A DNA stretch of 64,000 nucleotides from Neurospora tetraspora (taxonomy: Eukaryota > Ascomycota > Sordariomycetes > Sordariales > Sordariaceae), in assembly GCF_033439725.1 (NCBI RefSeq), contig NW_026944388.1:1674001-1738000 (forward strand). The letters run 5' to 3'. Shown piece by piece: positions 1-10,672 of this stretch. The translations under genes were made by a program, and so were the position numbers. Below the pieces are notes generated by a model. It did no database searches and had not been told where the DNA came from. It saw only the letters and a list, made by a program, of their open reading frames with translations. How positions within the stretch are numbered: the first letter of the stretch is position 1; each line of letters starts with the position of its first letter.

Positions 1-486
1 TCCTCGTGTCCGATTCCGTACCCGCCCTTTCTCCAATAGTTGTATGTCAAGCGTGTCTAACAATGTCAGTAAGCACTCCTGCCAATTCCACAATGCGACT
101 CGACTTACGCTCCAAATCGTGCTGAAGAGCAAGGCGGCATCAATGCGCCGGCTGGGAATTCCGGCCAGACGCGCCCATGTCGCAAAATGAGCGATATAGA
201 CGGTCGGTAGTATGCTCCAAAAGCGATCAACTTGCGAGTAGTTCTTGTTGACCTCGCCAGCAACAAGAAACACGCCGCCCAGGAAAATGGAGGCTCCAAG
301 CCCGCTGATGAACGGGTTGGTCTCCATGTACAGCTTGAGGAAGCTCCCTCCATTGAGAACAGTGCCCAGGATTTGACGCGGAAGGGCGTAGAGCTGTGGC
401 AGGAAAGGCGTGACGGTCTTTGAGAAGTCGGAGCACTCTTGGAGTGTACCCAGCTTGGGCAGAGCCATGGCGTATGGCAGTATCAT
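1..486 (-). CDS. DUF1295 / steroid 5-alpha-reductase-like membrane protein, 5' part (runs off the window)
   Basis: The start codon is at 486-484. Exon 1 is 109-486 (126 codons). A 52-bp intron (57-108, GTAAGT donor, TTAG acceptor) leads to exon 2, which leaves the window at base 1. The visible N-terminus has hydrophobic segments around residues 57-75 (FISGLGASIFLGGVFLVAG) and 90-125. Exon 2 begins TRLTYNYWRKGGYGIGHE; this Arg/Tyr/Trp/Gly motif is the well-conserved start of the DUF1295 domain, an integral membrane family related to steroid 5-alpha reductases. In the full family the catalytic-like part lies further downstream, outside the window, so enzyme function cannot be judged. It diverges from topoisomerase III. 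Family assignment is by motif recognition; substrate unknown. Confidence 0.8.
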   Translation of the reverse strand, partial: MILPYAMALPKLGTLQECSDFSKTVTPFLPQLYALPRQILGTVLNGGSFLKLYMETNPFISGLGASIFLGGVFLVAGEVNKNYSQVDRFWSILPTVYIAHFATWARLAGIPSRRIDAALLFSTIWSVSRVALWNWQECLLTLLDTLDIQLLEKGRVRNRTRG

Positions 487-1271
487 GGCGACAGCTTGTA
501 ATCAGTCGTTGAACGAGCACAGCCGAAGAATAGAGACTTGATGCAAAGACTTGAAAAAAGCTTCTGGTTTGAAGATGGATGGATTGTTACTCTCTCCAGA
601 GAAACTGAAGGAGAAAGAAAGATCAAATCGAAGGATCCGATGGGATGTTCTTGGAGGTACTAATGAGCTGACGGAGAATTGGCGTCATGTCTTGATGTAC
701 ATCCGCGCTTATGCGTCATGCAGTTTAGTCTGAGATCTGGATGGAGAGCGGTTCCTGCCGTGATCAGACGGGAGCTGTAGTGGTTCGCCCAGGAAGGCGG
801 GGCACGAACCCGCCCTGCCACCGTCATACCTCTTTTAGCGCAAGCGCATAAAAGTAATGCGAGTTACAATAGCGTTTATTTGAATGGTGGGATTAACGCA
901 TAAATTACACAATACAACCAAAGACGCGAAGCGCGTCTCTCCCCGCCATCAACAACCAACTGTGTTGTTTGATGAGCCCGCAGCAACGGGTATGACTGCA
1001 AAGGCTGTGAAGAGCCCCAAGGTCATCAATCTCACACATCCAGGAGCTGATGTATCCGAAACCACCCTTCTTGGAGTTCTCACGCTGCATGAAATCTCGG
1101 TTCAAGTGAACCTGCACCGGCCCTTTTATCTTTCCTACGGCGAAGTGTCGTCGTGAATGGGATTAACATCACATTCACTTCAACGGAATATCAGACGACC
1201 GCTTGATGCCTCGCTGTCCCCTGCTTCCAAGGCGTAGGTTTATTTTTCCTGTACGCTTTTATTCGTCCAAA
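487..1271. other. Divergent intergenic region between the DUF1295 gene and top3
   Basis: This should hold both promoters. No supportable gene is seen; short open frames here lack introns, domains or coding-like codon use. A GC-rich hairpin (GCGGG / CCCGC with a 7-base loop, about 797-814) resembles a tRNA T-arm on the minus strand but has no matching acceptor, D or anticodon arms. Confidence 0.5.
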
Positions 1272-3613
1272 ATGCCGCGAATTCTTTGTGTGGCCGAAAA
1301 ACCGTCGATTGCAAAGGCGGTCGCTGCACATCTGTCTGGTGGCGCATATCAAACCGTGGGTTCTCACTACGTCTTCATTTGAGAGGTCGATGCTAACGTG
1401 CAAGGCAGAATGACACTCGGGACAGGTATACCAAAAACTATGTTTTCACTTGCGATTTCGGTCCTCCCTGGGGACACTCTACCGTCACCATGACCGCTGT
1501 GAGGGGACATCTCACGCAGCTAGACTTCCACCAGGAGTTCAGGAAGTGGGAATACCCACCACCAGATCGCCTCTTTGACGCGCCTGTCCAGACAATCTAC
1601 CCGAATGTATGTCTCGCCATTGCCAACAAGTGTCTGGCGCATCATCCTTGCTTGGATTTTATATGTTGACAACGGGATTCATGCTAGGACATGAAGAATA
1701 TTGCCCAGAACATCGAAAACCAGGCCCGGCAAGCTGACATACTCTACATCTGGACCGATTGTGATCGAGAAGGTGAACACATCGGGAGCGAGATCCGGGA
1801 GGCCGCAAGGAAGGGCAAGAGGAACATTCAAATCTTCAGAGCAAGGTTCAGCAACATTGAACGAGCGTAAGTTCATCACCCAGGTGTATCAAGGCCAGGG
1901 ATAACTGACATGTCGAGCCGAATATTCAGACATATCCTATCTGCTGCCCGACGTCCGGTAGCCTTAGACGACAGACAGGCTGAAGCAGTCGCCGCGCGTA
2001 TCGAGTTGGACCTGAGAATCGGATCTGCATTTACTCGCTTTTTGACGTTAAGTCTGAGACCACTTGGTGGGGCAATGGCCGACCTTCTGCTCAGCTATGG
2101 TAAGTCTGAATAGAGCTTACACTGCCAGTATGAATCTGACTTAACAGGATCCTGCCAATTCCCAACCCTTGGTTTCGTTGTCGACCGATACTTTCGCGTC
2201 CGAAACTTTGTGCCAGAACCATTCTGGTCAATCAAGGTGATGCACGAGAAAGAAAGCGTCAAAGTCAACTTCAACTGGTCGAGAAACCGGCTATTCGACA
2301 GGTTGGCCGTGCTACTGTTCTACGAAAGATGTCTCGCCGCCAAAATCGCAAAGGTCACGGACGTCAAAGAGAAGCAGACCAAGAAATGGAAGCCTCTTCC
2401 CCTCACCACCGTCGAGCTTCAAAAGATGGCCACACGGTTTCTCCGCATGACGGGTCAAGAAGCCATGACGGTAGCAGAAAAACTGTACAACAAGGGTTTC
2501 ATCAGCTACCCCAGGACAGAGACAGACCGCTTCGATAAGGGCATGAACCTCAGGGCGCTCGTACAAAAGCAGACCCAGGACCAACGCTGGGGCCCTTTTG
2601 CACAGAATCTGGTCGACGGGGCCTTCCAACAACCTCGCCAAGGCAGGAACGACGACAAGGCCCATCCTCCCATTCACCCCATCACATACGCGGCACCCAC
2701 CGTGCTTGACGACCAGGAAAAGAGACTATACGAGTTCGTAGTCCGCCGATTCCTCGCCTGCTGTTCCGAAGACGCCCGAGGAGCAACCACCGACGTGGAA
2801 ATCACCTACGGAGAAGAAAAGTTCGTCGCCCACGGCCTGATCGTCCACCAGCGCAACTATCTCGACGTTTACCCTTACGAGAACTGGACCGGAACGGCCG
2901 AGCTGCCGAGATTCACCGTCGGCGAGACGTTTGAACCGACCGAGGCCATGATGACCGAAGGCAAGACGACGGCTCCTAGCTACCTGACCGAGGCGGATCT
3001 GATCGCCCTTATGGACGCGAATGGAATCGGCACCGATGCCACTATGGCTCAACATATCGAGAAGATCAAGGAGAGACAGTATGTTCAGGTGGTGGAGCGA
3101 GGAGGTAATGGAGGCGGCGGAAACGACGAGGACGACGGTGCAGCTGGTGGCGCCCGGGGCGGACGCGGTGGTCGGGGAGGACGTGGACGAGGGGGTGGAC
3201 GGGGCGGCCGAGGAGGAGGCGGAGGTGGCGGAGGTGGTCGCGGTGGTGTCAAGGAGTTTATCCCGACCAGCCTCGGCGTCGCCTTGATTGAGGGCTTTGA
3301 GAGGATGAATTTCGAAACCAGTCTTGGTAAGCCTTTTCTTCGCAAGGAGATGGAGCTCAAGATGAAGGCGATTTGCGAAGGCCGCCTTACCAGAGATGCC
3401 CTCTTGCGGGAGAGCATCGCTAGTTATCGTCAAGTTTACGATCAGTCACGGGAGGAGATCAACTTGCTGAAAGCTGTGAGTAAAGGTTCCTTCATGAGCC
3501 GTCAAGTTGATTCCTCCTTTCCGTTGCCACTTTCATATCTGGTGCGTCTACTAACGAAAGTGGAATTTTAGGCTTGTAGACAATACGTATTTGGCCAGAA
3601 TGGCGGAGCTTGA
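1272..3613 (+). CDS. top3: DNA topoisomerase III (type IA) with an internal RGG/poly-Gly insertion
   Basis: Six exons: 1272-1355, 1409-1606, 1688-1866, 1930-2099, 2148-3475, 3572-3613. They join in phase to 666 aa. The start MPRILCVAEKPSIAKAVAAHL is the Toprim motif. Acidic metal-binding residues appear in WTDCDREGE (about residue 108-116). The catalytic tyrosine lies in GFISYPRTETDRF (Tyr331). In yeast and animals Top3 works with a RecQ helicase and Rmi1 to decatenate recombination and replication intermediates; the same nuclear role is inferred. Residues about 530-577 form an RGG-box/poly-Gly tract inserted ahead of the conserved FIPTSLGVALIEGFERMNFE block. The C-terminus is short and lacks the Zn-finger/GRF tails of animal Top3-alpha. 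The first donor (GTGGGT) is weak but the joined protein is continuous. Introns 2-5 have normal donors. Confidence 0.95.
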
Positions 3614-6600
3614 GACCTAGCAGGTCAGGAATCGCGGTCTTACAGAATCCTCCCCATAGGTTTATGGCTTGGGGAGCAGAAAGCCATCTTTCTGGGGAAC
3701 TGGATCCTACAAGCGAATGTATAGGGGCCTAGCGGACAAATTTACTCATGTATCGACTCCTCCGAAACCTCCCAGCTTGCCCAGGGGTCGCCCAATACCA
3801 GCATATTTTCCACCTGAAAGATGGAACTGGAATTAATCTGGCGTGCACATGGCTGTCGCCACAGGCTCAACGGAGGAGGTACATTCATCTGCTATACGAT
3901 ACCTAAGGTCAAAAGATAAGGTTCTAGTCACCTTGGGAGTTGCAACCACGAACCGAGCCGAACCCAACCTGCCCGTCCGTTCCAACACGATGTCGTAATG
4001 GGAGGCCTGTCACGCCGTGGGTGGTTGCGATGCAGTACATGTATCTTGGATTTTAAAAGGTGGTGGTGGTGATGGTGGTGGTGGTCGTGTGCTGGGCCGC
4101 AGAACCACCTTTTGGGCCCAGACCCAAACCAGGTTCCTGTGTCGTTACACGAACAGTCACCCAACCCTTCTTCGCCTAATTTTATGGTGCTGTCAACCAC
4201 AGATCATCGACCTTGATGGAGGATACAGTGTTCCCTTCGTGTCGGGGGCGGTGGCGCTTTTCAGCAGCGCCGACTTTCCCTCTACTTGATGAGTACGTCA
4301 CGAACCCAATAACGAAACGAGCCCCTCCTCTACTTATCTACTTGCCCAACCCAAACTAAATGGTGATGGTTCTTCATCTCCGGGTGTGTGGGTGGGTCAA
4401 GGGTCCATGAACTTGGCAGACTTATCGCACTTTCCCAGCCCAGCCAAGCCAGCCCTCACTGCGTGTATCAGCTTGGTATTCATGGATGGTTTGATGCGTG
4501 ATGTGATGTAATCCGCCAGCCAGGGCATTCATTTCCTCACATTTATATGCACATATGGATGCTCTAAGCACTGCCGCACTACGAAGTGCAAATAGGGAAG
4601 GTACGTAGGGGTTCAAAAACCGTGCGCGCGGCAAAGCAACCCATACATAACACGATATTGGTAAGTGGGGTGGGTGTTACTCCTGTTGGCGATGCCGATG
4701 GGAATGGGGAACCTTGACATCTGGATTCTGGAGGCGTGGGTTTCACGGCACTCGCTCTTGATTCCTACTGCTACCGTGCCTCTAGATAGATACCTGGTTT
4801 AGGCAACCCCGCATTTTGATATCGACATGAAGGGAAGGAACGATAGGCCGGGTGGAGGTATTAAACGTGGGTGGTGAGAACCTTGAGAGTTTAATGGCAG
4901 AGGATAAAGTCCAACTGACATCTTTTATGCAAGAAATCATAAGCTGTTGGTTCTTCAGATTCGGACAACAAAAGTCATCGGCATTCTCACAGGTACGCAG
5001 ACGATACGCAGAGAGGGTAATTCGGCTATTAGTAACCAATTGGCGTTTTACCTTGTTTTTCCAACATGTGTTCTATTATAAACATGATCTACATATCCAG
5101 TTACTTGTTCCTGGCGTGGTTAGTGGTTAGTCACCGCTCGCTACCCCAACTTGATTCCACGATCGAATGCCTCAGTCACCGTGGGCCTTGATGGTCAGTC
5201 AGATGCTTTGAGTCCTCCCGCACTCTTCCACGGGCCTGGTCTTCAAGTGTTTCCCCTCACGCTCTAAACCGTTGAGGTGATTGTCTTGGTTGTCTTGAGT
5301 AGAATGGTTTGGTTTCTTGAAGCGTTTTGTTGAGGTGGTTACCAACCGCGGAAGCAGGACAGGCTTCACGACGATGTACAGCACTAGTGGATTCGGCATC
5401 ATCCCCGCTCCCGTCTCCTGCTCCGCTCTCCGCAGTCCCCGAAGCCGCCGCGGGTGCTGGAACGTGGGGTAAAAAACCGGGACCGCCAGCTTGGCTCTTC
5501 GTCGTTCACGGTCACAGTGGTCCAGTGGACCACGGGTTGTCTCCGGACGTTCTGAGTTGTTAACGTCCAGTGGATCGTCGTCGCATAATGGACATCACAT
5601 CACCACTTGCTAGTTGCTAGTGACAGTGTAAACACTCTGCTAACGGGTTTGGAACTTTTGTTCCTCCTGTCCCTCTCTCTGGAACCGGGGTGTAAGTGGT
5701 TGGTTTTGGTGGATGGACCATGATCAACCCCACTACGAACAACGTCCCTGGAAGAGAAGCGAAGCTGAGGGGAAGAAGGCATGAGGATTGGCGGTCTCCA
5801 GCTGGACTGTTGGCAAGAGGGGAGGGATATTTGAATTTTGGCTTGATGATTTTCTTTTTCTTTGCTTGGTTTTTGTGCGTGTGCGTTGTCTACCCCAGAG
5901 TTGTCGTCAAGAAGACCCTGCTATCTGGATGTGTAGTTATATTCGGAATCGATGTGATGAGCGATATCTAGTGATGCCAAGCCGTGCCTACTGCCATTCG
6001 TTATCTGTGATATCACGACAACCTAGGCCTTGTGACTTTCTAACTGAGACCGTCTTCCCCTCTCTTGCTGAGGGGGCTGGTCACTAGTAGGTGACGGGAA
6101 ATAACTTTAAACTATCAATACCGAAAGGGAACGTTCGTGTTCGCCAATTCTTCCGGATATCTGCCCCCAGACAAGAGGTATGGAATTGGCAGAAGAGGTG
6201 TGCTTCGGTTGTGCTCACCCGATAGGCTATCGCCCTGTCTTTGAACACCCATCCAATCAGAGCGAGCGTCTTATCCAACGTGATTTCCCTTTTGGATTTC
6301 AATCTTCCCTGGGGACCTGACATGATGACGAACGGAGATCGTTTTCGTTGTTGCTCTGTGCTTCTCACTCTGGCTTTGGATGTCCGTGACACAACCCACG
6401 AGGCAAGACGAGTGGCTGTTCGCCCTGAACCTCCTTGCTTTCGCCTCATGTTGCTCAAAGTTTAAACCGACGACTACACTTCAGAGAGGCTCATCGACGA
6501 TCGACGGATTATTGTGGGCGGGTATCTATCACTCCCATCCATTGACCGTGCGGCTACGGAGCCCGTGCGAAGAGTGACAAGGTTACTCCCAGCCAGGCTC

Positions 6601-8794
6601 CGGAACATCTCGGGCAGGGTCAGCCCCTTGCTTCTCGTTCCTGTCAAGCCCTCTGTGCCTCTGTGTGTTCGGCGGGAGTCCGCAGTCTCGGTTGCCCGGG
6701 GTTGGAAAGGCCGCATTGCTTGCCAGGCGCGGGATACGGAGAGGATACCCATTCACAAACAAATGCAGGCACTTCCGACCGGCAGCGACCGCCGGTGATG
6801 GGCATGGCGGGAAGACGGGGCTAACGGCGGCAGTTTGGCCGGGCTTCTGTCTGCTTGGTTCATACGCTGTGTAATCCATCACTCGTAGCCCATATGGCTG
6901 AATGGTCAGCGCCTGGTGCACTCATCCGTCGCAAACCTGCATCTTGATACATGTTGCAATTTGTTTCCCAATGTGAGGGCCATGATTTTTTATTACTTCC
7001 GGTGTCCGGGACCGGCGGGTGCTAAAGCTGAGGGGTCTGATATCAGTATCCGCTCTCGCGTGGATGAAGGTGTGGTGTACCTCTACGCCGCAGCTATGTT
7101 ACCTTTATGGTATCATTTGGGTATCAAGTTCCATCCAGCATGTTGTCCATCAGCGACGGAGAAACGGGGAGTTTCGGGTTGTGCCCTGAACTTGGACAAG
7201 ACGGAAGCATCTCCAACACCACGTGAAGGAATGAGACGGCGGAGTAGCCTTGTTGTATAAACATAGAGAGGATGCATTGTGTTGAGAGTCGTCATCTTGT
7301 CTACAGCGGCCAACCCTCGACTTCCAGGGCGATCAAGATTGACTGAACCTGTCCACTAACACAAAAGTTGTGCACTGTGCTCGGGCCTCCGTCCAGACGC
7401 ATTGACATTTTCATAATAAAGTTGGCGTAGCCCGCACTCGTCGCCCACCGCACTAACATGCCGCTCTCAGAATTCCGATTGCCAGCCTATCGCCGAAATT
7501 GTGCAAAATGAGAACCTCTCTGGTCTGTCTGGATATGGGCTTAATTGGACGTTGCCATGACACGTTATCTGTCCCGTAATAACGCCAGACATACTGGATT
7601 GCCCTCATCAAGGAGAGTATCTTTGAGCCATATTCATGATGATGAGATCACTCAACAACAACATGATGGAAAAACAAACGCACAAAACACAAAAATTAGC
7701 CAGATGGTGCCAAAATAGGCGGCCGATGATGGAACTTGTCGAAAAGGCGGGAGTGGGTCGGTAGGCCGGGTATCCCGTCGTGACCAAGGAACCCGCAAAA
7801 GGAGCGCCGGCGGAAGGGGTCAACTAGTCAAGGGGGGGTTGCAGCAGTTGGTGTGCCTTGGCTGTTGCAAGCGGTCCTCTTTGGCGGGACAACCTGGAAG
7901 CACCATGGACCTGACAGCCCAGAATAAACACAAGTAGCCAGTCGATGAGGTTGGCATTTGCACGGTACACTTTGTGTCTGGAATAGCTGGAGGAGGCGCA
8001 CATGTTCATGGCCACTATGTGCACCCCAGGTGGCGCGGGTAGGTAGGCATCACCTTCTCTTGTCATTGTCGAGGCTTGTCACTCCTGTGTTTCTGCAGCA
8101 GCCTGAACACCATCCATTTGCAACCAGTTGGCCCTATCACTCATCACACACACCCATGGCATGGCAACAGAGGTGACCAAGCAGGGCCTTGTAATTCCTG
8201 AACCGCCGCCGCCCTCCCTCTCCCCAATCAACGGCAAACCAAACGATCTTGTGACTGGCAAGTTGAAAGAAGACCCTTTGAACCGGCTTTGTTGCTTTGT
8301 TCGCTCTCATGGCCTAGTCCATGCTTCCATGCCTGTTTTGATGCCAGTTGATGCCAGATAGCTCTCTAGCAGACGGGATGGCAGGTACGCAATACGCAAG
8401 CGCGGAAGCGATGCGGTGACTGCTCTGCGGCGCGTTTTGATGACTGCAGCTGAGCCCTAGCTCATTCCATACCGAGAACCTCAAAAGAGAGAGGGAGGTA
8501 GCCTCTACCCGTGTCTATGCCCAGGCAAATAGCGATGACGGATGAACAAGACAATGGCAAGCGAGGGCCAGAATGTGCCCGTGACAATGGTACAGTACCG
8601 GTAGGTGAAGGTGGTGTCCTGCCCTGTCTGTGTGCGTCGAGATCGTTGTGTTGTTGTCGGGTGCCAGACTGCCAGTTGTTGTAAGTGGTACCTCTCCAGT
8701 CGTCTCCCTACGCCGTACTTGTATGGTACTGGCTGTACCTATTCTAGGGGGCGCACACCCAGGATGGGGTGGCTTAATTATCACTGGCATTCAT
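3614..8794. other. Long gene-poor intergenic region upstream of stb3
   Basis: About 5.2 kb of normal base composition. Many short overlapping open frames exist but none shows a recognisable domain, a convincing intron pattern or coding-type composition. A GGT/GGTGAT triplet-rich stretch lies near 4060-4087. A segment at about 6889-6915 (ATGGCTGAATGGTCAGCG) resembles a tRNA A box, with no B box downstream. The region may hold regulatory DNA, a long 5' leader of the downstream regulator, or non-coding transcripts; the sequence alone does not decide. Confidence 0.4.
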
Positions 8795-8855
8795 CCCATC
8801 TCCTTCTCTTCCCTCCTCTTCTCTTCTTCTTCTTTTCTTTTCCCTTTTCTTCTTC
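8795..8855 (+). promoter_or_regulatory. CT-rich tract, probable core promoter/TSS region of stb3
   Basis: About 60 bp of almost pure pyrimidine on the plus strand, followed by CAAA-type motifs. Such CT boxes commonly precede transcription starts in filamentous fungi. It lies about 730 bp upstream of the chosen start codon, which implies a long 5' leader. A GTGAGT at about 9044 could be the donor of a leader intron, but I cannot fix an acceptor. Confidence 0.4.
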
Positions 8856-9583
8856 AAAGCAAATAAACACACACGCACTTCAGCACCATCGATTCAGCAC
8901 CGAGAGTCATCTCCTGTCACAGAGAGATCATCGCGACAACAACAGCTCTGCCATTCCCTGCCTCCACACTTTTGATCCGACCAAATCCACTTTTTGCCCG
9001 GTCAAGAGTTACTTTGCCAGCTGCGCATCTACTTCGGACATCTGGTGAGTGACTCAGGAGCGGACCCCAGGTCCCCAATACCACTCCCCCCTCACAAGTC
9101 ACAACTCAACCCACGTCCCCGTGGCCAAGATATCCACGGGCATTGTATCTCACGGTCCACTTCCCCCCGGTTCACCCCCGGGCTGCCGGGTATCAGCCTG
9201 CTTCCACGACGAGTGCGTGTGTACGATTAGGGCACATCGTCATATCGACTGGTGTACCTGCCTCTACTTGGACCTACACCGTACTGTGTGCGTGTGCGTG
9301 TGTGCATCCATATACATATAATACGTACATACCATAGTATAGTAGTTGTACATGGTCCATGGCCCTGGTCGGCACCACGACTGATAACAAAAAGACCGCC
9401 GCCGCCGTTGTCCGTCACTCCTCCTCCTCCTCCCCCTTCCATCATCATCACAAGCAACAGCATCATACCTCTTCACCAACGCGTCGTCGCGTGTCTGCCC
9501 TCCTCCCGCCATATCGTGCTAACTCCCACTTGCGCCGACTCGCAGACACGTCTCGAAGCACACCGACTTCAACAAAGGTCAAC

Positions 9584-10672
9584 ATGGCAACCATGGCATC
9601 TGCTGTTCGCGATATCGCTACGACCTCCCTCGGCCGAGACAACTTAACTGCTGTAGCGGCCCGGAATGTCCCTGTGACGGCAACTCACCCGATTCCCCTC
9701 CCTACTCCTCCCAACTCCATGTCCCCTACACTGCCTCCCCATGGGCTCAAGGCCCAGCTTCAGAGAGCTCGGATGGACCAACACGTCGATTCGGATCTGG
9801 ACCTCCATGGCGATCACGACACCGATCACCACGGTAGTGTCGGTTCGCCCCCGTACGAGTCGGCCGGCATCAACGCCGCCATGTTGGCCAAGTTCCATCT
9901 ACCAGAGATCCTGTTGAACCACGGTCCGCTTGCGATCCGTCATATCATGGGTTATCTCACGAGCTCTATCCCTGGCTTTGCCGAGATTCCTCCGACAAAG
10001 GCTCGGAGGTTGGTTGTGGGTGCTTTGGAAGGTCGAGGAAGTGGAGGCGAAGGCGGCGGTCTGGACGGTGACGTACAATTTGAGAAGGTGGGCTGGGGAA
10101 TATGGCAAGCCAGGAGGCGTGGCCAGCCCTCCGGGTATATGGCAGCACGCCGAGCATCGCCACACGGTGAAGGTCAGCCCGCAAGTATTCCCATTGCCAG
10201 GAATGACGGTTGGAACCTGGATCGCTTGCGCATCGCAGCGGCTGGTTCCCTCGACGGTGAATCTTGCGCGGCGTTTTCCTTTGACGATCGGTCTATGCAC
10301 ATGATGGACCATGAAGCGGACAGGATGTCCTTGGATGGTTCGGCGTCAGCCTCCTGCTCAGAGGCACCTGATGACGACGATGATATCGCTATGGATGACG
10401 ACACGGAAGACGCGACAGATGATGAAGACTGGGCCGCTGTTGGTGCGGCTGCGCTTCGTGCGACCTCATACCAAGCCCCATCAGACCGGTTCCTCAACGC
10501 GAACAGTGTCTACGCTACTGGTGGGCTACGGTCATTCTCTTCATCAGTGGGAATGGCACGCTCGCCACAGTTCCGCAGCTTCAACTTCCCAACAACACCC
10601 GCATTGACGACCCCGTCAGATGCGCAAGAGAGGGAGGCCGTTGAGGCTCTCCTTCGACTTGGATCTGTATAA
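9584..10672 (+). CDS. Stb3-type Sin3-binding / promoter-binding protein
   Basis: Single exon, 362 aa from the ATG at 9584 (context aacATGGcaacc). The frame is open upstream to an ATG at 9359, giving 75 extra residues rich in Ser and His runs; I prefer the inner start because the extension is low-complexity and lies in a probable leader. The Stb3 domain runs from about residue 95 to 185: AAMLAKFHLPEILLNHGPLA, IRHIMGYLTSSIPGF, PTKARRLVVGALEG, then FEKVGWGIWQARRRG. A strongly acidic stretch (DDDDDIAMDDDTEDATDDED) is near residue 263. In yeast Stb3 binds the ribosomal RNA-processing element and recruits the Sin3-Rpd3 deacetylase under TOR/PKA control; the same role here is inferred. The short C-terminal tail AQEREAVEALLRLGS looks like a conserved helix. 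Confidence 0.9.
   Translation: MATMASAVRDIATTSLGRDNLTAVAARNVPVTATHPIPLPTPPNSMSPTLPPHGLKAQLQRARMDQHVDSDLDLHGDHDTDHHGSVGSPPYESAGINAAMLAKFHLPEILLNHGPLAIRHIMGYLTSSIPGFAEIPPTKARRLVVGALEGRGSGGEGGGLDGDVQFEKVGWGIWQARRRGQPSGYMAARRASPHGEGQPASIPIARNDGWNLDRLRIAAAGSLDGESCAAFSFDDRSMHMMDHEADRMSLDGSASASCSEAPDDDDDIAMDDDTEDATDDEDWAAVGAAALRATSYQAPSDRFLNANSVYATGGLRSFSSSVGMARSPQFRSFNFPTTPALTTPSDAQEREAVEALLRLGSV

Noticed and set aside
797-814. tRNA T-arm-like hairpin upstream of top3
   Set aside because: The loop lacks the conserved purine-A pattern, and no acceptor, D or anticodon arm can be paired around it.
6889-6965. A-box-like sequence suggesting a tRNA-Leu/Ser
   Set aside because: No B box or T arm follows within a tRNA length.
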